Below are positions 37,035 through 46,901 of a DNA stretch of 47,610 bases, piece after piece. Positions within the stretch are counted from its first letter, which is position 1; each line of letters begins with the position of its first letter. Below the pieces are notes generated by a model. It saw only the letters and a list, made by a program, of their open reading frames with translations. It did not search any database and had not been told where the DNA came from. The position numbers were made by a program, and so were the translations under genes. Origin of the DNA: Richelia sp. UBA3308 (GTDB lineage Bacteria; Cyanobacteriota; Cyanobacteriia; Cyanobacteriales; Nostocaceae). The stretch spans positions 9,568 to 57,177 of the forward strand of contig DESS01000193.1 of assembly GCA_002361335.1 (NCBI GenBank), written 5' to 3'.

Positions 37035-38127
37035 TGCGGAGAAAATGAGGAAGAAGATGGCGTAAACGTCTTGCAGCATTTTTTCCTGCTCCCGACGATT
37101 CTTGATAAGTTTGATTTGACCAAATATTTTTAACCTGAGAAGATATTTGGTTTATTTGAGGTGGATTCAGATAATGATATCCTATTCCTAGTGCTATTAC
37201 TTCATATGCTGATAATAAAAAGCCTCCAAGAAATCGATCTTGCTCGGGCTTGTATCTCTTGAAACTTTCTTCACCTAAAGCAGAATCAAGAATATCGAAT
37301 GTTTTCTTAAATGCTTCTTCTATATGGCTATAATCTAATTCTTTATTAAGAGCCATTTCACGTATTCCATCTGTAAGAAAAACACTAACATCTCCCCTCA
37401 AATTTTTCAGGCTTTCCTCATTTTTATCAAAGAGAAGAATAAAACGTAGTACTAATTCCATATCATATTGTTCTTCATAAAGTTTATCGCTTAGAGCAAT
37501 ACAACTTATAAATGATTTATAATTAGCGAGTGAACGCATCAATTCATATAATTTTTTATTTAACATCAAAAGAACACAATTTCTTACTTCTTGATCTGTG
37601 GCAATTGCTCCTCCTGTATTTAGTCGTTGAAATAGTTCATATTTAACCATTTCATCACTTTCTTTCTCAACAATATTAACTGCAATTTTTGCCCTCTTAA
37701 TTAATAAACGTTGTGCTTGGGTAAAAGAATTATCTTTATAATTTGGGTCGTCCCACTTTTTGCCTTCTAAAGAAGGTAAGTAGGTAGTTTTTTGCAATGT
37801 TACAATTGATTTTGGCTCTTCATTATCTTCTCTTTTTAAAATACCTACAAATTCATATATAGTTGATAATCTTTGAACACCATCAACAACATCCCAAACA
37901 CCGTCATCTCTTTGACTGACAAAAATTGGTGGGATTGGTATTCCTAAAAGAATTGACTCGATGAAAGTTGATTTTTGATGATCGGACCAACGAAAAAACC
38001 TTTGAAAATCTGGATGAATATCAATTTCATTATTTTGATAAAGGCTAATCCACTCACCAATAGACATTGAATATCCATCTGTACGAATTTCTTGCCTTGT
38101 TTTGTCAATTTCTTCTTGCAAGGACAT
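37003..38127 (-). CDS. DUF262-family protein (GmrS-like nuclease/NTPase)
   Basis: 374 residues. The N-terminal ParB-like DUF262 domain has IHPDFQR (37-43), IESILLGIPIPPI and the D82-G-V-Q-R86 motif followed by LSTIYEF. DUF262 is the N-terminal part of type IV restriction enzymes (GmrSD) and of many defence genes. The classic motif is DGQQR; here it is DGVQR. It is paired with a HEPN RNase gene downstream by overlap, a toxin or defence-like arrangement. The rest of the protein is helical and unrecognised. Confidence 0.85.
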   Translation of the reverse strand: MSLQEEIDKTRQEIRTDGYSMSIGEWISLYQNNEIDIHPDFQRFFRWSDHQKSTFIESILLGIPIPPIFVSQRDDGVWDVVDGVQRLSTIYEFVGILKREDNEEPKSIVTLQKTTYLPSLEGKKWDDPNYKDNSFTQAQRLLIKRAKIAVNIVEKESDEMVKYELFQRLNTGGAIATDQEVRNCVLLMLNKKLYELMRSLANYKSFISCIALSDKLYEEQYDMELVLRFILLFDKNEESLKNLRGDVSVFLTDGIREMALNKELDYSHIEEAFKKTFDILDSALGEESFKRYKPEQDRFLGGFLLSAYEVIALGIGYHYLNPPQINQISSQVKNIWSNQTYQESSGAGKNAARRLRHLLPHFLRNEAQNYRTIK

Positions 38128-38327
38128 AATCTAAATTATTCTAAAATGCTGTTTGTATAACTACTTTTTGTTGATAGCGATACTTGACTATTCTATCCCT
38201 AACGAAAGAAATTTTAACTGCTAATTGCCTTTAATACTTCTATCCCACCAAAAATACACGGCATTAAATCCACAGGTATCGCAGCAACCAAAATTGTTGG
38301 GACATTTCAGCACTCACTACTCACGAC

Positions 38328-39098
38328 TCACCAAGGTAAACGGCTACCATCCCAAGAGAAAAACTCGCCGCTATCTTCAGGTTTCAAGTTAGCAATCACA
38401 TCAAGTAATTGCTTAACAGTACGTTCGACAGGGAATAACTTTTCTGGAGGTACATTGCGTTGAAAAGGTTGGGAAAGGTTGGTATCTGTAGTACCTGGAT
38501 GTAATGTAACAACAATAGTTTTGGGGCATCTTCGACTATATTCGATCGCCGTAGTTCGCATAAACATATTTAGGGCTGCTTTCGATGCTCGATAACCGTA
38601 CCAACCACCTAAACGGTTATCGCCGATACTGCCAATTTTGGCAGAAATACAGGCAAAAATATTTTTTTCTTTATGCTTAAATAAAGGTTGTAAATGTTTG
38701 GCTAATAGCACTCCCCCAATACTATTTACTTGGAAATAGCGGATTAAATTTTCTGAATTAATTTGTCGCAGGCTTTTTTCCGGTTGCAATTCGCCTTCAT
38801 GTAAAATTCCCACGCAGTTAATTACTAAATGCAATTTGTCAACTTCTGTGCTTATCTTTTCCACAGTTGCGGATATTTCTGACTCTTGGGTAATATCCAT
38901 CGGTAGACAAACTAATTTTTGAGAATATTCACTTTGAAGAGAAATTAATTCAGTAGCAGCATTGGCATTGCGATAAGTCGCGTAAATTTTAGCTAAATTA
39001 TTCTCTTGCAATAAACTTTTGACAAAACCCAAACCAATTCCTTGACTAGCACCGACAATTAAAGCGTTGGCGTTGTTAATTTCTTCTATTACCGACAT
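38328..39098 (-). CDS. SDR-family oxidoreductase (CsgA/C-factor-like)
   Basis: 256 residues with the cofactor loop GASQGIG (16-22), NCVG near 94-97 and the catalytic Y169-xxx-K173 (YGYRASK). The serine is at S152 or S157. It resembles the C-factor/sniffer group of short-chain dehydrogenases, whose substrates vary (carbonyl compounds). It starts at the ATG at 39098, near a separate small membrane gene in the same direction. Confidence 0.85.
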   Translation of the reverse strand: MSVIEEINNANALIVGASQGIGLGFVKSLLQENNLAKIYATYRNANAATELISLQSEYSQKLVCLPMDITQESEISATVEKISTEVDKLHLVINCVGILHEGELQPEKSLRQINSENLIRYFQVNSIGGVLLAKHLQPLFKHKEKNIFACISAKIGSIGDNRLGGWYGYRASKAALNMFMRTTAIEYSRRCPKTIVVTLHPGTTDTNLSQPFQRNVPPEKLFPVERTVKQLLDVIANLKPEDSGEFFSWDGSRLPW

Positions 39099-39183
39099 TA
39101 TATTTATTTAATTACAAATTACCGATGAAAAAAGATGTTCATCCCACAAAAGTTTATACTATTGTCCCCATTTTTCCATGGAT

Positions 39184-39399
39184 TTATTGACAATCCCAGC
39201 AACGCACGCAAAAAGAGAAAACAGATACTATTCCGATAACTTCAATTAATACTTTAAAAGGTGTGGGGCTTAAAGCAAAAGCCCAAATTGTAATTAAACT
39301 TCCGACGATCGCGATGGATATACCAAGAACTTCTTCTTTGATTTTTATCGCTAACCAAATAATTCCTAAGCCGATTGTCAAGGGTAATAAGTAAGTCAT
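39184..39399 (-). CDS. Small membrane protein
   Basis: 71 residues with three hydrophobic stretches (about 3-18, 26-44 and 49-64) and a C-terminal cysteine-containing tail (FCVRCWDCQ). No family is recognised. It is 85 bases upstream of the SDR gene and on the same strand, so the two may be co-transcribed. Confidence 0.45.
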   Translation of the reverse strand: MTYLLPLTIGLGIIWLAIKIKEEVLGISIAIVGSLITIWAFALSPTPFKVLIEVIGIVSVFSFCVRCWDCQ

Positions 39400-39699
39400 A
39401 ATTTGATCGTAAAAGGCGAAATTGAGTCACGAAATGCTAATATTTGGGATTTATAATCATAATGGCAAACTATATCTAAAATTAAGTCTATTCCCGATTA
39501 TTAAGAAACCCGATTTTTTGAAAAAACCAGGTTTATCAACAGTTCAAACTCTTATACAATTTCTTTATAAAGATGAGCTAAATGCCAGCCCGTGCAGACG
39601 GGCTTTGTTTGATTAGCCACAGCCTTATAGGCTGTGAGCGATTTGGCGCAGCCTCATACAGAATTGGTATTACAAATCATATAAGATTGCGATATAAAT
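39400..39699. repeat. Spacer of dispersed repeats
   Basis: The aaaccc...ggttt palindrome near 39508-39537 is of a type found widely in cyanobacteria. After it, the ccagcccgtgcagacgggctttgttt hairpin and its following segment (39583-39675) recur near 21461 and, inverted, near 26390-26480. The 64-residue plus-strand frame here is an accident of the repeats. Confidence 0.6.
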
Positions 39700-40884
39700 C
39701 TAAACCATAACAGCTTGCTTTCGCAAACTTTGAACTGTGGAAATAAAATGTTCTGCCACCCTGTTGATTTCCTCAAGTGTATTAAATCTTCCTATACCAA
39801 ACCGTACTGAGGCATAAGCTAATTTTTCTGAATCACCTAATGCCGTTAAAACGTGGGAAGGTGAAGAACTCGCCGATGAACAAGCAGCACCAGAGGAAAC
39901 TGCCATTACTGGTTGCAATCCTAACAGCAATGCCGCACCATCTACTCCCTCAATGCTAACATTAAGGTTTCCTGGTAATCTTTGAGTAGGATGTCCATTG
40001 AGATGAATTCCTTCTACTTGAGAAAGCCTTTCCCACAAACTTTCCCTAAGTTGAGTAATAAATGTGTTTTCTGTGGCTTGGGTTTGTAGTGCGATTTCTA
40101 CAGCTTTACCAAATCCTACGATTTGTGGAGTATACAATGTACCAGAACGTATTCCTCGTTCTTGTCCGCCGCCATGTAGCTGTGAAGCCAATGTAACTCT
40201 GGGATTGCGACGACGCACGTACAATGCACCAATTCCTTTAGGACCGTAGACTTTATGTGCTGTTAGTGACATCAAATCAATATTCATCCCTTGTACGTCT
40301 AAGGGTATTTTGCCAATTGCTTGGGCACTATCTGAATGAAAAATGATATCATGTTCAGTTTTGCTGCTCCATTCGCGACACATTGCACCAATTTCTGCTA
40401 GCGGTTGCAAAACGCCGATTTCGTTATTAGCCGCCATAACTGAAACTAGAATTGTATCATCACGAAAGGCTTTTTCTAAATCTTTGAGATTAATAATTCC
40501 ATCTTTTTGTACGGGAAGAAATGTAATTTCAAAGCCAAGAGTTTTGAGATAATTACAAGGGTCAATTACTGCATTATGTTCTGTTGCTATAGTAATAATA
40601 TGTTGACCTTTAGAAAAATAAGCTTCTGCAACACCTTTAATAGCTAAATTATTCGCTTCCGTGGCACCACTTGTAAAAATGATTTCTTCGGGAGTTGCGT
40701 TGATAGCTGCTGCAATAGTTTCTCGTGCTTTTTTAACAGCAGCTTCGGCTTCCCAACCGTAAATATGACTCTTACTTGAAGGATTACCAAAGTGTTCGGT
40801 GAAATAAGGTAGCATTGCATTTACTACTCTTTGATCCACGGGTGTTGTAGAGTGGCAATCGAAATAGATGGGACGTTGAGACAT
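39700..40884 (-). CDS. Cysteine desulfurase
   Basis: 394 residues of the NifS/IscS type. It removes sulfur from cysteine for Fe-S cluster and thio-cofactor assembly using PLP. H103 (TEHNAV), the Schiff-base K211 in SLTAHKVYGPKG and the persulfide C335 in SSGAACSSASSSPSHV are visible. The extended SSGAACSSA loop suggests the IscS/NifS group rather than SufS. No Fe-S scaffold gene is adjacent. The ATG at 40884 is a clean start. Confidence 0.93.
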   Translation of the reverse strand: MSQRPIYFDCHSTTPVDQRVVNAMLPYFTEHFGNPSSKSHIYGWEAEAAVKKARETIAAAINATPEEIIFTSGATEANNLAIKGVAEAYFSKGQHIITIATEHNAVIDPCNYLKTLGFEITFLPVQKDGIINLKDLEKAFRDDTILVSVMAANNEIGVLQPLAEIGAMCREWSSKTEHDIIFHSDSAQAIGKIPLDVQGMNIDLMSLTAHKVYGPKGIGALYVRRRNPRVTLASQLHGGGQERGIRSGTLYTPQIVGFGKAVEIALQTQATENTFITQLRESLWERLSQVEGIHLNGHPTQRLPGNLNVSIEGVDGAALLLGLQPVMAVSSGAACSSASSSPSHVLTALGDSEKLAYASVRFGIGRFNTLEEINRVAEHFISTVQSLRKQAVMV

Positions 40885-41635
40885 GGTTATAAAGGTAACT
40901 TTAACTGATTAACGGCAGATGGGAGGATGGGGAGACAAGGAAGGAGACAAGGGGACAAGGAGATAAGGGGACAAGGAGATAAGAAAAATATTCATAACTC
41001 CTCACTCTTAACTCCCGCCCTCTTAACTCTTAATTCTTGACTATTGAACTACTAAAACATCTATTCTACCTCGGACAATTTCATTATCTTTTACAGCAAA
41101 TTCTTTCTTATTTTTCAGTTGCTAAATAAAACGAATTGCTATAGAAACCGACTAAATCTAATAAAGGAGATAAAAATTTTCTCAAAATGATGGCTGCATA
41201 AGCAGATGTCAAAAGTTCCCTTTGACTCTCTCCAAAAATTGTTTTGATAAATCAGTTTTTGACGATAATTTTTGCAATCATTCGGGGAAAAAGCTTTGAT
41301 TTTCAGATTGTTGTAATTGAATTTTTTCTAGGTAAGCAAGATTAATATTTTGAGCAGGGATCATTTGAACGATAGTTCATTAAAACAAGCAATATTAATC
41401 ATAATACAATACGGTTGACTTCTTAATTATGATTTATAAATTACGAATTATGAATTATAAATTACGAATTATGAATTATCGATTACGAATTATGAATTAT
41501 CAATTATGAATAACTCTAGTTTTAGCTAATGTATCGTCAACAATCTGTTTGTTTGAAATAAACAGAATCGTAATTGAAGTCAATTGAGTCGAATATCTAA
41601 TATTAGCTTCGGAATTAAATCTTTAACCTTTGCCC
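40885..41635. repeat. Spacer with tandem repeats
   Basis: No gene. Tandem ggggacaagg/agataagg units lie at 40925-40985. About four 21-base units (gaattataaattacgaatta plus t) lie at 41431-41510. The rest is AT-rich. Confidence 0.65.
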
Positions 41636-42337
41636 TTAAACCTTTAACCACTGATATCCTTGTTGAAGCTTTTTCTTGCCTTGGTTTTCGATAATACTAC
41701 CATGAGCCATAATTACTCTTTCAAAATTCCATTCAAGCAATTTTTGAATTGATTTTCTGACTTTTTCTTTTTCTCGGATAGCTAATTTTTCTAATATTGA
41801 AGGTTCGAGTTTTTTATAGCCTCCAATTAACCTCATAGTTAATTGAGTTTTCAAGGAATAACTTTCATCAAAATGAAAAGCTGTATCAGTTAAGATTAAA
41901 GTTTGACTTGTTTTATGAAAAAAAACAATTTCATTTAATGGTGATAGTCCTTTTAAATCTAGAATTTGAAACCCTGCAAACAAAAAATATTCAATTTCAT
42001 CTTGACTGCCAATTTTACCTTGATTGAGGGTTCTATCAATTTTGATATCTTGTCGCTTAGATTGTAAACCAGGAGCGGCAAAAATTTTTGCATCGTCATA
42101 AATTGATTTAAAATTAGAAATATAAAGATGATGGTAAAGGTTGGGAGCGATTATAGTATTAACTTTACCAATCTCGTTAATTTGATTAATAGTTAGTTCA
42201 TCAACCTTGATTGGAGAAATAACAACAACCTCACCATTTTCAAGGCGAATAACAGTCATTCTCGTACCAACTTCTAATCCCCAATATTTTAATTCTTGTT
42301 GGGCAACCCAGATGTTTTGATCGACTTGTTTTAACAT
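41636..42337 (-). CDS. DUF4336-family protein
   Basis: 233 residues matching the DUF4336 family, whose fold is related to metallo-beta-lactamases. Recognisable pieces are the start QNIWVAQQELKYWGLEVGTRM, IIAPNLYHHLY, LILTDTAFHF and FERVIMAHGS near the end. The usual HxHxDH metal motif is replaced by NLYHHLY, so metal-dependent hydrolysis cannot be assumed. Function unknown. Repeat-rich spacers lie on both sides. Confidence 0.72.
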   Translation of the reverse strand: MLKQVDQNIWVAQQELKYWGLEVGTRMTVIRLENGEVVVISPIKVDELTINQINEIGKVNTIIAPNLYHHLYISNFKSIYDDAKIFAAPGLQSKRQDIKIDRTLNQGKIGSQDEIEYFLFAGFQILDLKGLSPLNEIVFFHKTSQTLILTDTAFHFDESYSLKTQLTMRLIGGYKKLEPSILEKLAIREKEKVRKSIQKLLEWNFERVIMAHGSIIENQGKKKLQQGYQWLKV

Positions 42338-42689
42338 AATTTATAAACGATAAGAGAACAAGGGGACAAGGAAGGGGACAAGGGGACAAGGAGACGAGGG
42401 GACAAGGGAAACTAAATCCAGATTACGGGGTTCTTGTTGCGATGGAATACCCTTAAAGGTAAAGCTTTACCCAAGATATTCACATTGTATCAGTGCTTAG
42501 AGGATATTTAAAAAGTATCCTTTGTAAGGAAAAGGCTTTATCCCCCCTATCCCGCGTTGTTTAAGGGGAGGTTAAAGTCCCCCTTTTTAAGGGGGATAAT
42601 GGCGGATCTAAAAGTTTTGGATTAATTGTAAAGATTATTACGTAATTATTAGTTATAAATACTACTATTATTAATAAAAGCGAGTGTAA
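42338..42689. repeat. Spacer with STRRs and a partial MITE-like copy
   Basis: acaagggg/ggaca tandem units (42355-42410) are followed by a relative of the 12404-12558 element at about 42499-42625. It has agaggatatttaaaaag at its left, c/g-run hairpins and ggatctaaaag, but no recognisable right end. Confidence 0.65.
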
Positions 42690-44285
42690 ATGAATATGAG
42701 AAATAAGCCTAAAAACCTGATTTATAAATATTTCAAACTATTGAAAGTAGCAGCGATCGTTTTGATGCTTGTATTTAGTTTGCAGCTAGAAGGGGTGATG
42801 GCACAAACTCGATTTGCTCCTGTAGCGATCGATGGTAGACGAATTTTTCGAGTTAGTAATACCAAAGACAGGCCAGCCAAAGAAAGGGCAGAGTATATTA
42901 ACGGCATTCTGAAAACAGTAGTAGAATTAGAAAAAGTTCCGAATATCAAGGTTGAAAAAGGCGAGAATATTGCACAAATAAAAATTGATGAAATTGCTCA
43001 ATTTACTGTCACAAAAAATGATGTAGAACCTGGTGAAAATCCTAACGAAAAAGCTGAGATTTGGGCTAAGGAAATTATACAAAGAATTAATCAAGCCCGA
43101 AAAGAAAGGAGTACGGAATTTATTCGCAATACATTAATAGTAAGTTTTCTTCTTATCCTTCTAACTATTGCAGTTCATTGGGTTTTAGGGAAAGTCAGGA
43201 GAATATTGCAGGGTTATGTTTCTTCACTGGTAACTTCGGAGAATTCTTCCGATCAAAATCAACAGCAAAATAGTTTAAACTTACTTTTAAAAGCTAGCTT
43301 ATTTTTATCGAGAACAGCACTTTGGGTAGTAGTAAGCCTTTATATTACTAACCTATTTCCCCTAACGCGGCAATGGAGTTTTAATATTGCCCGCAGTATA
43401 CAATTTAGTCTGACTTCACCAATTTTTAAAGAGTTCTCAATTAGCAATATTTTAGTATTAATTGGCTTATTTTTGGGCTTAATGATAATTTCCGGTGGGG
43501 TTACTAATATATTGCGATCGCGAATTTTGGAAGTGCTGCGAATTAGTCGGGGAGCGCAGGAGGTAATCGCAATTATTTTTAAATATACCCTAATTGCGAT
43601 AGGTTCAATTGTTCTTCTACAAAGTTTCGGAGTTGATTTAAGTTCTTTAGCAATTTTGGCAAGTGCCTTGGGTGTTGGTATCGGTTTTGGTTTTCAAGAT
43701 ATCGCGAAGAACTTTGGTAGCGGACTTGTATTATTATTTGAAAGACCAATTCAAGTAGGTGATTTTATTGAAGTTGGAAAATATATGGGAAATGTGGAGC
43801 GTATTGGTGCCCGTAGTGTGGTTATTCGTACTTTAGACCGAGTTTCTATCATAGTACCAAATTCGCGTTTTTTAGAAGATGAAGTGATTAATTGGAGTCA
43901 CCGCAACCCAATTTCTCGGATTCATATACCAGTAGGAGTTTCTTATAGCTCTGATGTAAATGCTGTCAAAAAAGCACTTTTAGAAGCAGGAAAAAATCAT
44001 CCTGAAGTGCTTTCAGTTCCCCAACCTAATGTATTTTTTACCGGGTTTGGTGATAGTTCTTTAGATTTTGAATTATTAGTATGGATTGACACACCTAGCC
44101 ATCAAGTTTCAATTAAAAGTGATATATGTTTCCGAATTGAAGCAACCCTGAAAAAATATGAAATCGAAATTCCCTTTCCTCAAAGAGACTTACATGTACG
44201 TAGCGGAGATTTGCCTCTTACACTTTCACCCGAATTGCAACAAACTTTATTAAAACAACAACAAAATGGAAAAAATAGCCCATAG
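42690..44285 (+). CDS. MscS-family mechanosensitive channel, exported N-domain
   Basis: 531 residues. A signal peptide (to about residue 38, MAQ) leads to a periplasmic domain (about 40-145), then membrane segments and the MscS pore and beta domain (ALGVGIGFGFQDIAKNFGSGLVLLF, IQVGDFIEV, VGNVERIGARS-type region, IVPNSRFL). It releases solutes on osmotic downshock. The gene converges with two further MscS genes at 44344-46901. Confidence 0.88.
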   Translation: MNMRNKPKNLIYKYFKLLKVAAIVLMLVFSLQLEGVMAQTRFAPVAIDGRRIFRVSNTKDRPAKERAEYINGILKTVVELEKVPNIKVEKGENIAQIKIDEIAQFTVTKNDVEPGENPNEKAEIWAKEIIQRINQARKERSTEFIRNTLIVSFLLILLTIAVHWVLGKVRRILQGYVSSLVTSENSSDQNQQQNSLNLLLKASLFLSRTALWVVVSLYITNLFPLTRQWSFNIARSIQFSLTSPIFKEFSISNILVLIGLFLGLMIISGGVTNILRSRILEVLRISRGAQEVIAIIFKYTLIAIGSIVLLQSFGVDLSSLAILASALGVGIGFGFQDIAKNFGSGLVLLFERPIQVGDFIEVGKYMGNVERIGARSVVIRTLDRVSIIVPNSRFLEDEVINWSHRNPISRIHIPVGVSYSSDVNAVKKALLEAGKNHPEVLSVPQPNVFFTGFGDSSLDFELLVWIDTPSHQVSIKSDICFRIEATLKKYEIEIPFPQRDLHVRSGDLPLTLSPELQQTLLKQQQNGKNSP

Positions 44286-44289
44286 GAAA

Positions 44290-44341
44290 TAATGCCCCAT
44301 GCCCAATGCCCAATGCCCAATGCCCCATGCCCAATGCCCAA
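44290..44341. repeat. gcccaat tandem run
   Basis: About seven tandem gcccaat/gccccat units between the stop codons of two converging MscS genes. The same motif is at 12600-12700. Confidence 0.8.
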
Positions 44342-44343
44342 TC

Positions 44344-45798
44344 CTAAATTGTCATTGGCGCTTCAATATAAATATTGGATTCTTGCATTTTAAATTTAAT
44401 TCCAAAATTATTCAATTCCTGAGAAACCTTCTGATTTGCTATATTTAGCAATTGTTTTCTCAACTCAAAAGAATTTTGATTTGCACCTAAAATAAAGAAA
44501 GTAATTCTAGCCCTAGTATGCTGTGGTTGTGAATCTTTGCTCGTAGTAAAAATAGTTTTTGAAGGATCAACTTTTTCCGATGTATCAGCTTTGGAATTAT
44601 CATCGATAATTTTATTATTGTTTGAGTCTAAGGTTTCAAAAATAACTTTTGTACTATCAGGTTGTACCCCAAAAAGCGATTCCATAGTTTGTTCAACAAC
44701 TTGTCTTACCAAAGCTTGTCCTTTATCAAGTAACTTCTGATTCAAGAAGTCGAGATAAAGCAACACCATGACTTTTTTCCCACGGGTTACATTTTCAACT
44801 TGTAGATTGGCTAATATTGAGTTAGGTATAATTATCAAAGTATTTTTACCAGCAGAACGAATTTTTGTAGAACGAAATCCAATAGATTCAACTCGTCCGT
44901 AAATTGCATTACCAAACGTATCCGATTGCGCTAAATAAATATATTCACCTGTTACAAAAGGTCGGTCTAAATATATAACAATAGTACCAAAAAATTGCTC
45001 CAAAGTTTTTTGTGCTGCAAAAGCAATTGCGAATCCACCAATTCCGAAACCTGCAAATAAACCAAATAAATCGAATCTTCCATTAGCAAAAATTAAAAAT
45101 GCGAAAAAGCCTATCAATACATTGAATATAGTTTCAAGAATTAATAGTAAATCATCTGCCTGATAACCTAATTTGCTAATAAAATCAGCACCATAGGTTC
45201 TAACCAGTTGTCGAGAAACACCTGAAACTAATAAAGAAAGACTGAATATGACTGATAATTCTAGTATGTCGTGTAAGAATGAATAGAACCATTTATCAGA
45301 GATTAAGTTTAAAGATAATAAAATTAGGATTAAAGTTCCAGCCCATTTCAATGACTTACGATTTGCATAGATAAATTTTTCATAGATATCGATTACTTGT
45401 GTGGGGAAGAAACGTTCAATAGCTTTTTTGAGTAATAAAGGAGTATATCTTCCAATAAAGAAAGAAGCTATAACACATAAGATAAATTGGATATCTTTTC
45501 GTCCTATAAATTCAATTATAGGATTTAAAAATTCATAGATTTTTTGATATATTTCAGGTTGAATAGTTCCTAAAAATACCAATATAAGGATTGAAGTAAT
45601 AGCCCATTGAAATCTCTGACGATATGAATTGATGAATTTTTCATAGGTATCGATTACTTCTGTCGGAAATAAACGCTTAATAACTAGTATGAGTAATGAT
45701 GGAGCATATCTTCCAATAAAGAAAGAAGCGATCGCGCATAAGATAAATAGGATCTCTTTTCGTCCTAGAAACTGAACTATTTGAGCAAAAATATTCAT
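44344..45798 (-). CDS. MscS-family channel with duplicated membrane segment
   Basis: 484 residues. The first part contains two copies of a 70-residue membrane unit: 10-79 (FLGRKEILFILCAIASFFIGRY...) and 97-166 (FIGRKDIQFILCVIASFFIGRY...), 87 residues apart. The MscS pore and beta domain follow (GFGIGGFAIAFAAQKTLEQFFG, FVTGEYIYL, RVESIGFRSTKIR, IIIPNSILANLQVENVTRGKK). The C-terminus (KFKMQESNIYIEAPMTI) matches that of the next gene, so the two are paralogues. Only 8 bases separate them, so they are likely one transcript, with this gene second. Confidence 0.88.
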   Translation of the reverse strand: MNIFAQIVQFLGRKEILFILCAIASFFIGRYAPSLLILVIKRLFPTEVIDTYEKFINSYRQRFQWAITSILILVFLGTIQPEIYQKIYEFLNPIIEFIGRKDIQFILCVIASFFIGRYTPLLLKKAIERFFPTQVIDIYEKFIYANRKSLKWAGTLILILLSLNLISDKWFYSFLHDILELSVIFSLSLLVSGVSRQLVRTYGADFISKLGYQADDLLLILETIFNVLIGFFAFLIFANGRFDLFGLFAGFGIGGFAIAFAAQKTLEQFFGTIVIYLDRPFVTGEYIYLAQSDTFGNAIYGRVESIGFRSTKIRSAGKNTLIIIPNSILANLQVENVTRGKKVMVLLYLDFLNQKLLDKGQALVRQVVEQTMESLFGVQPDSTKVIFETLDSNNNKIIDDNSKADTSEKVDPSKTIFTTSKDSQPQHTRARITFFILGANQNSFELRKQLLNIANQKVSQELNNFGIKFKMQESNIYIEAPMTI

Positions 45799-45806
45799 AC
45801 TTTCCT

Positions 45807-46901
45807 CTAGATTGTAATAGGCGCATCTACGTAGATAGTCGGTTCTTCCATTTTGAAATCTATGCCATAGCCTTTCAGCTTTTTACTAATTTCCTCTGTA
45901 GCCATATCAAGTAATTGACGACGCAATTCCATCGATACTTTGCCACTACCTAAAATAAATAAACTGATTTGAGCTTGGCTTTTTTGTTTATTATTTTGAT
46001 TTATGAAATCAATACGAGTACTACGTGAATCAAGTCCAAAAATATCTTTTGTACTTGTTAATACTACTTGTTCTATTAATGCTCGCTCTCTTGGTTCAAC
46101 TTTACGATCAAAATTCAAATAAAGAATTGATATTACCTTTTTACCACCAGAAAAATTCTCAATATTTATATCAGTCAGAGCATTATTAGGAATTATCATT
46201 ACCGTTCCTTTACCCGAAGTACGGATTTTTGTCGAACGCCAACCTATAGATTCTACTCGCCCAAAAGTACCATCTGGCAAGCCAATATAATCATCAACAT
46301 AAAAGGGATGATCCACAGATAATACAATAGTCGCAATAATTTGCTCTAAAAATTTTTGAACCGCAAAAGCTACAGCGACACCAAGAATTCCTAAACTAGC
46401 TAAAATACTTATAATATTTATTTTGTGAATTTTAGTAAAGAAGAGTATTCCAAAAAGAAAAACTATAAGGTAAGCCAAAAACTTTACTAAACTGAATAGT
46501 TCACTATTAGCTTTACGACCTTTTTTTAAAGCAGATTCTACAATAGATTCATCTATATATTTTACAGAAATTCTAGACAATAACCAGCAAGCCTCTAGGA
46601 TTAAAATAAAACTAATAAAAATTTCAATCGCAGGATAATCATCAAATACAGGAATTAGTAAAGTAATAATCTCTAAAAAACCCAATCCGAAAGCAATTCC
46701 AATAAAATATTTGTAAGGTTGTAATAATTTTTTTGTTTTCTCTGCAGTTTCAAAAGAAACAAATTTATTCAATAAAAAATTAATTATCATAGGAAAAAAA
46801 AATCCCGTATAAAATGCCATGACAGTCAGTGCTTCCACCACAAATGTCAATTGTATTTTGCCACTTAAAAAAATATTCTTTGATAACAATTCAATCATCA
46901 A
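45807..46901 (-). CDS. MscS-family mechanosensitive channel
   Basis: 364 residues with several membrane segments (about 20-165) and the MscS core: LGILGVAVAFAVQKFLEQII, FYVDDYIGL, RVESIGWRSTKIRTSG and MIIPNNALTDINIENFSGGKK. It ends DFKMEEPTIYVDAPITI, like its downstream paralogue, but has no duplicated N-terminal unit. It is first in the two-gene minus-strand unit. The start could be M1 or M2. Confidence 0.88.
   Translation of the reverse strand: MMIELLSKNIFLSGKIQLTFVVEALTVMAFYTGFFFPMIINFLLNKFVSFETAEKTKKLLQPYKYFIGIAFGLGFLEIITLLIPVFDDYPAIEIFISFILILEACWLLSRISVKYIDESIVESALKKGRKANSELFSLVKFLAYLIVFLFGILFFTKIHKINIISILASLGILGVAVAFAVQKFLEQIIATIVLSVDHPFYVDDYIGLPDGTFGRVESIGWRSTKIRTSGKGTVMIIPNNALTDINIENFSGGKKVISILYLNFDRKVEPRERALIEQVVLTSTKDIFGLDSRSTRIDFINQNNKQKSQAQISLFILGSGKVSMELRRQLLDMATEEISKKLKGYGIDFKMEEPTIYVDAPITI

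Noticed and set aside
39422..39616. 64-residue plus-strand frame
   Set aside because: It is built from dispersed hairpin repeats (aaaccc...ggttt and the gacgggctttg element) and shows no family features.
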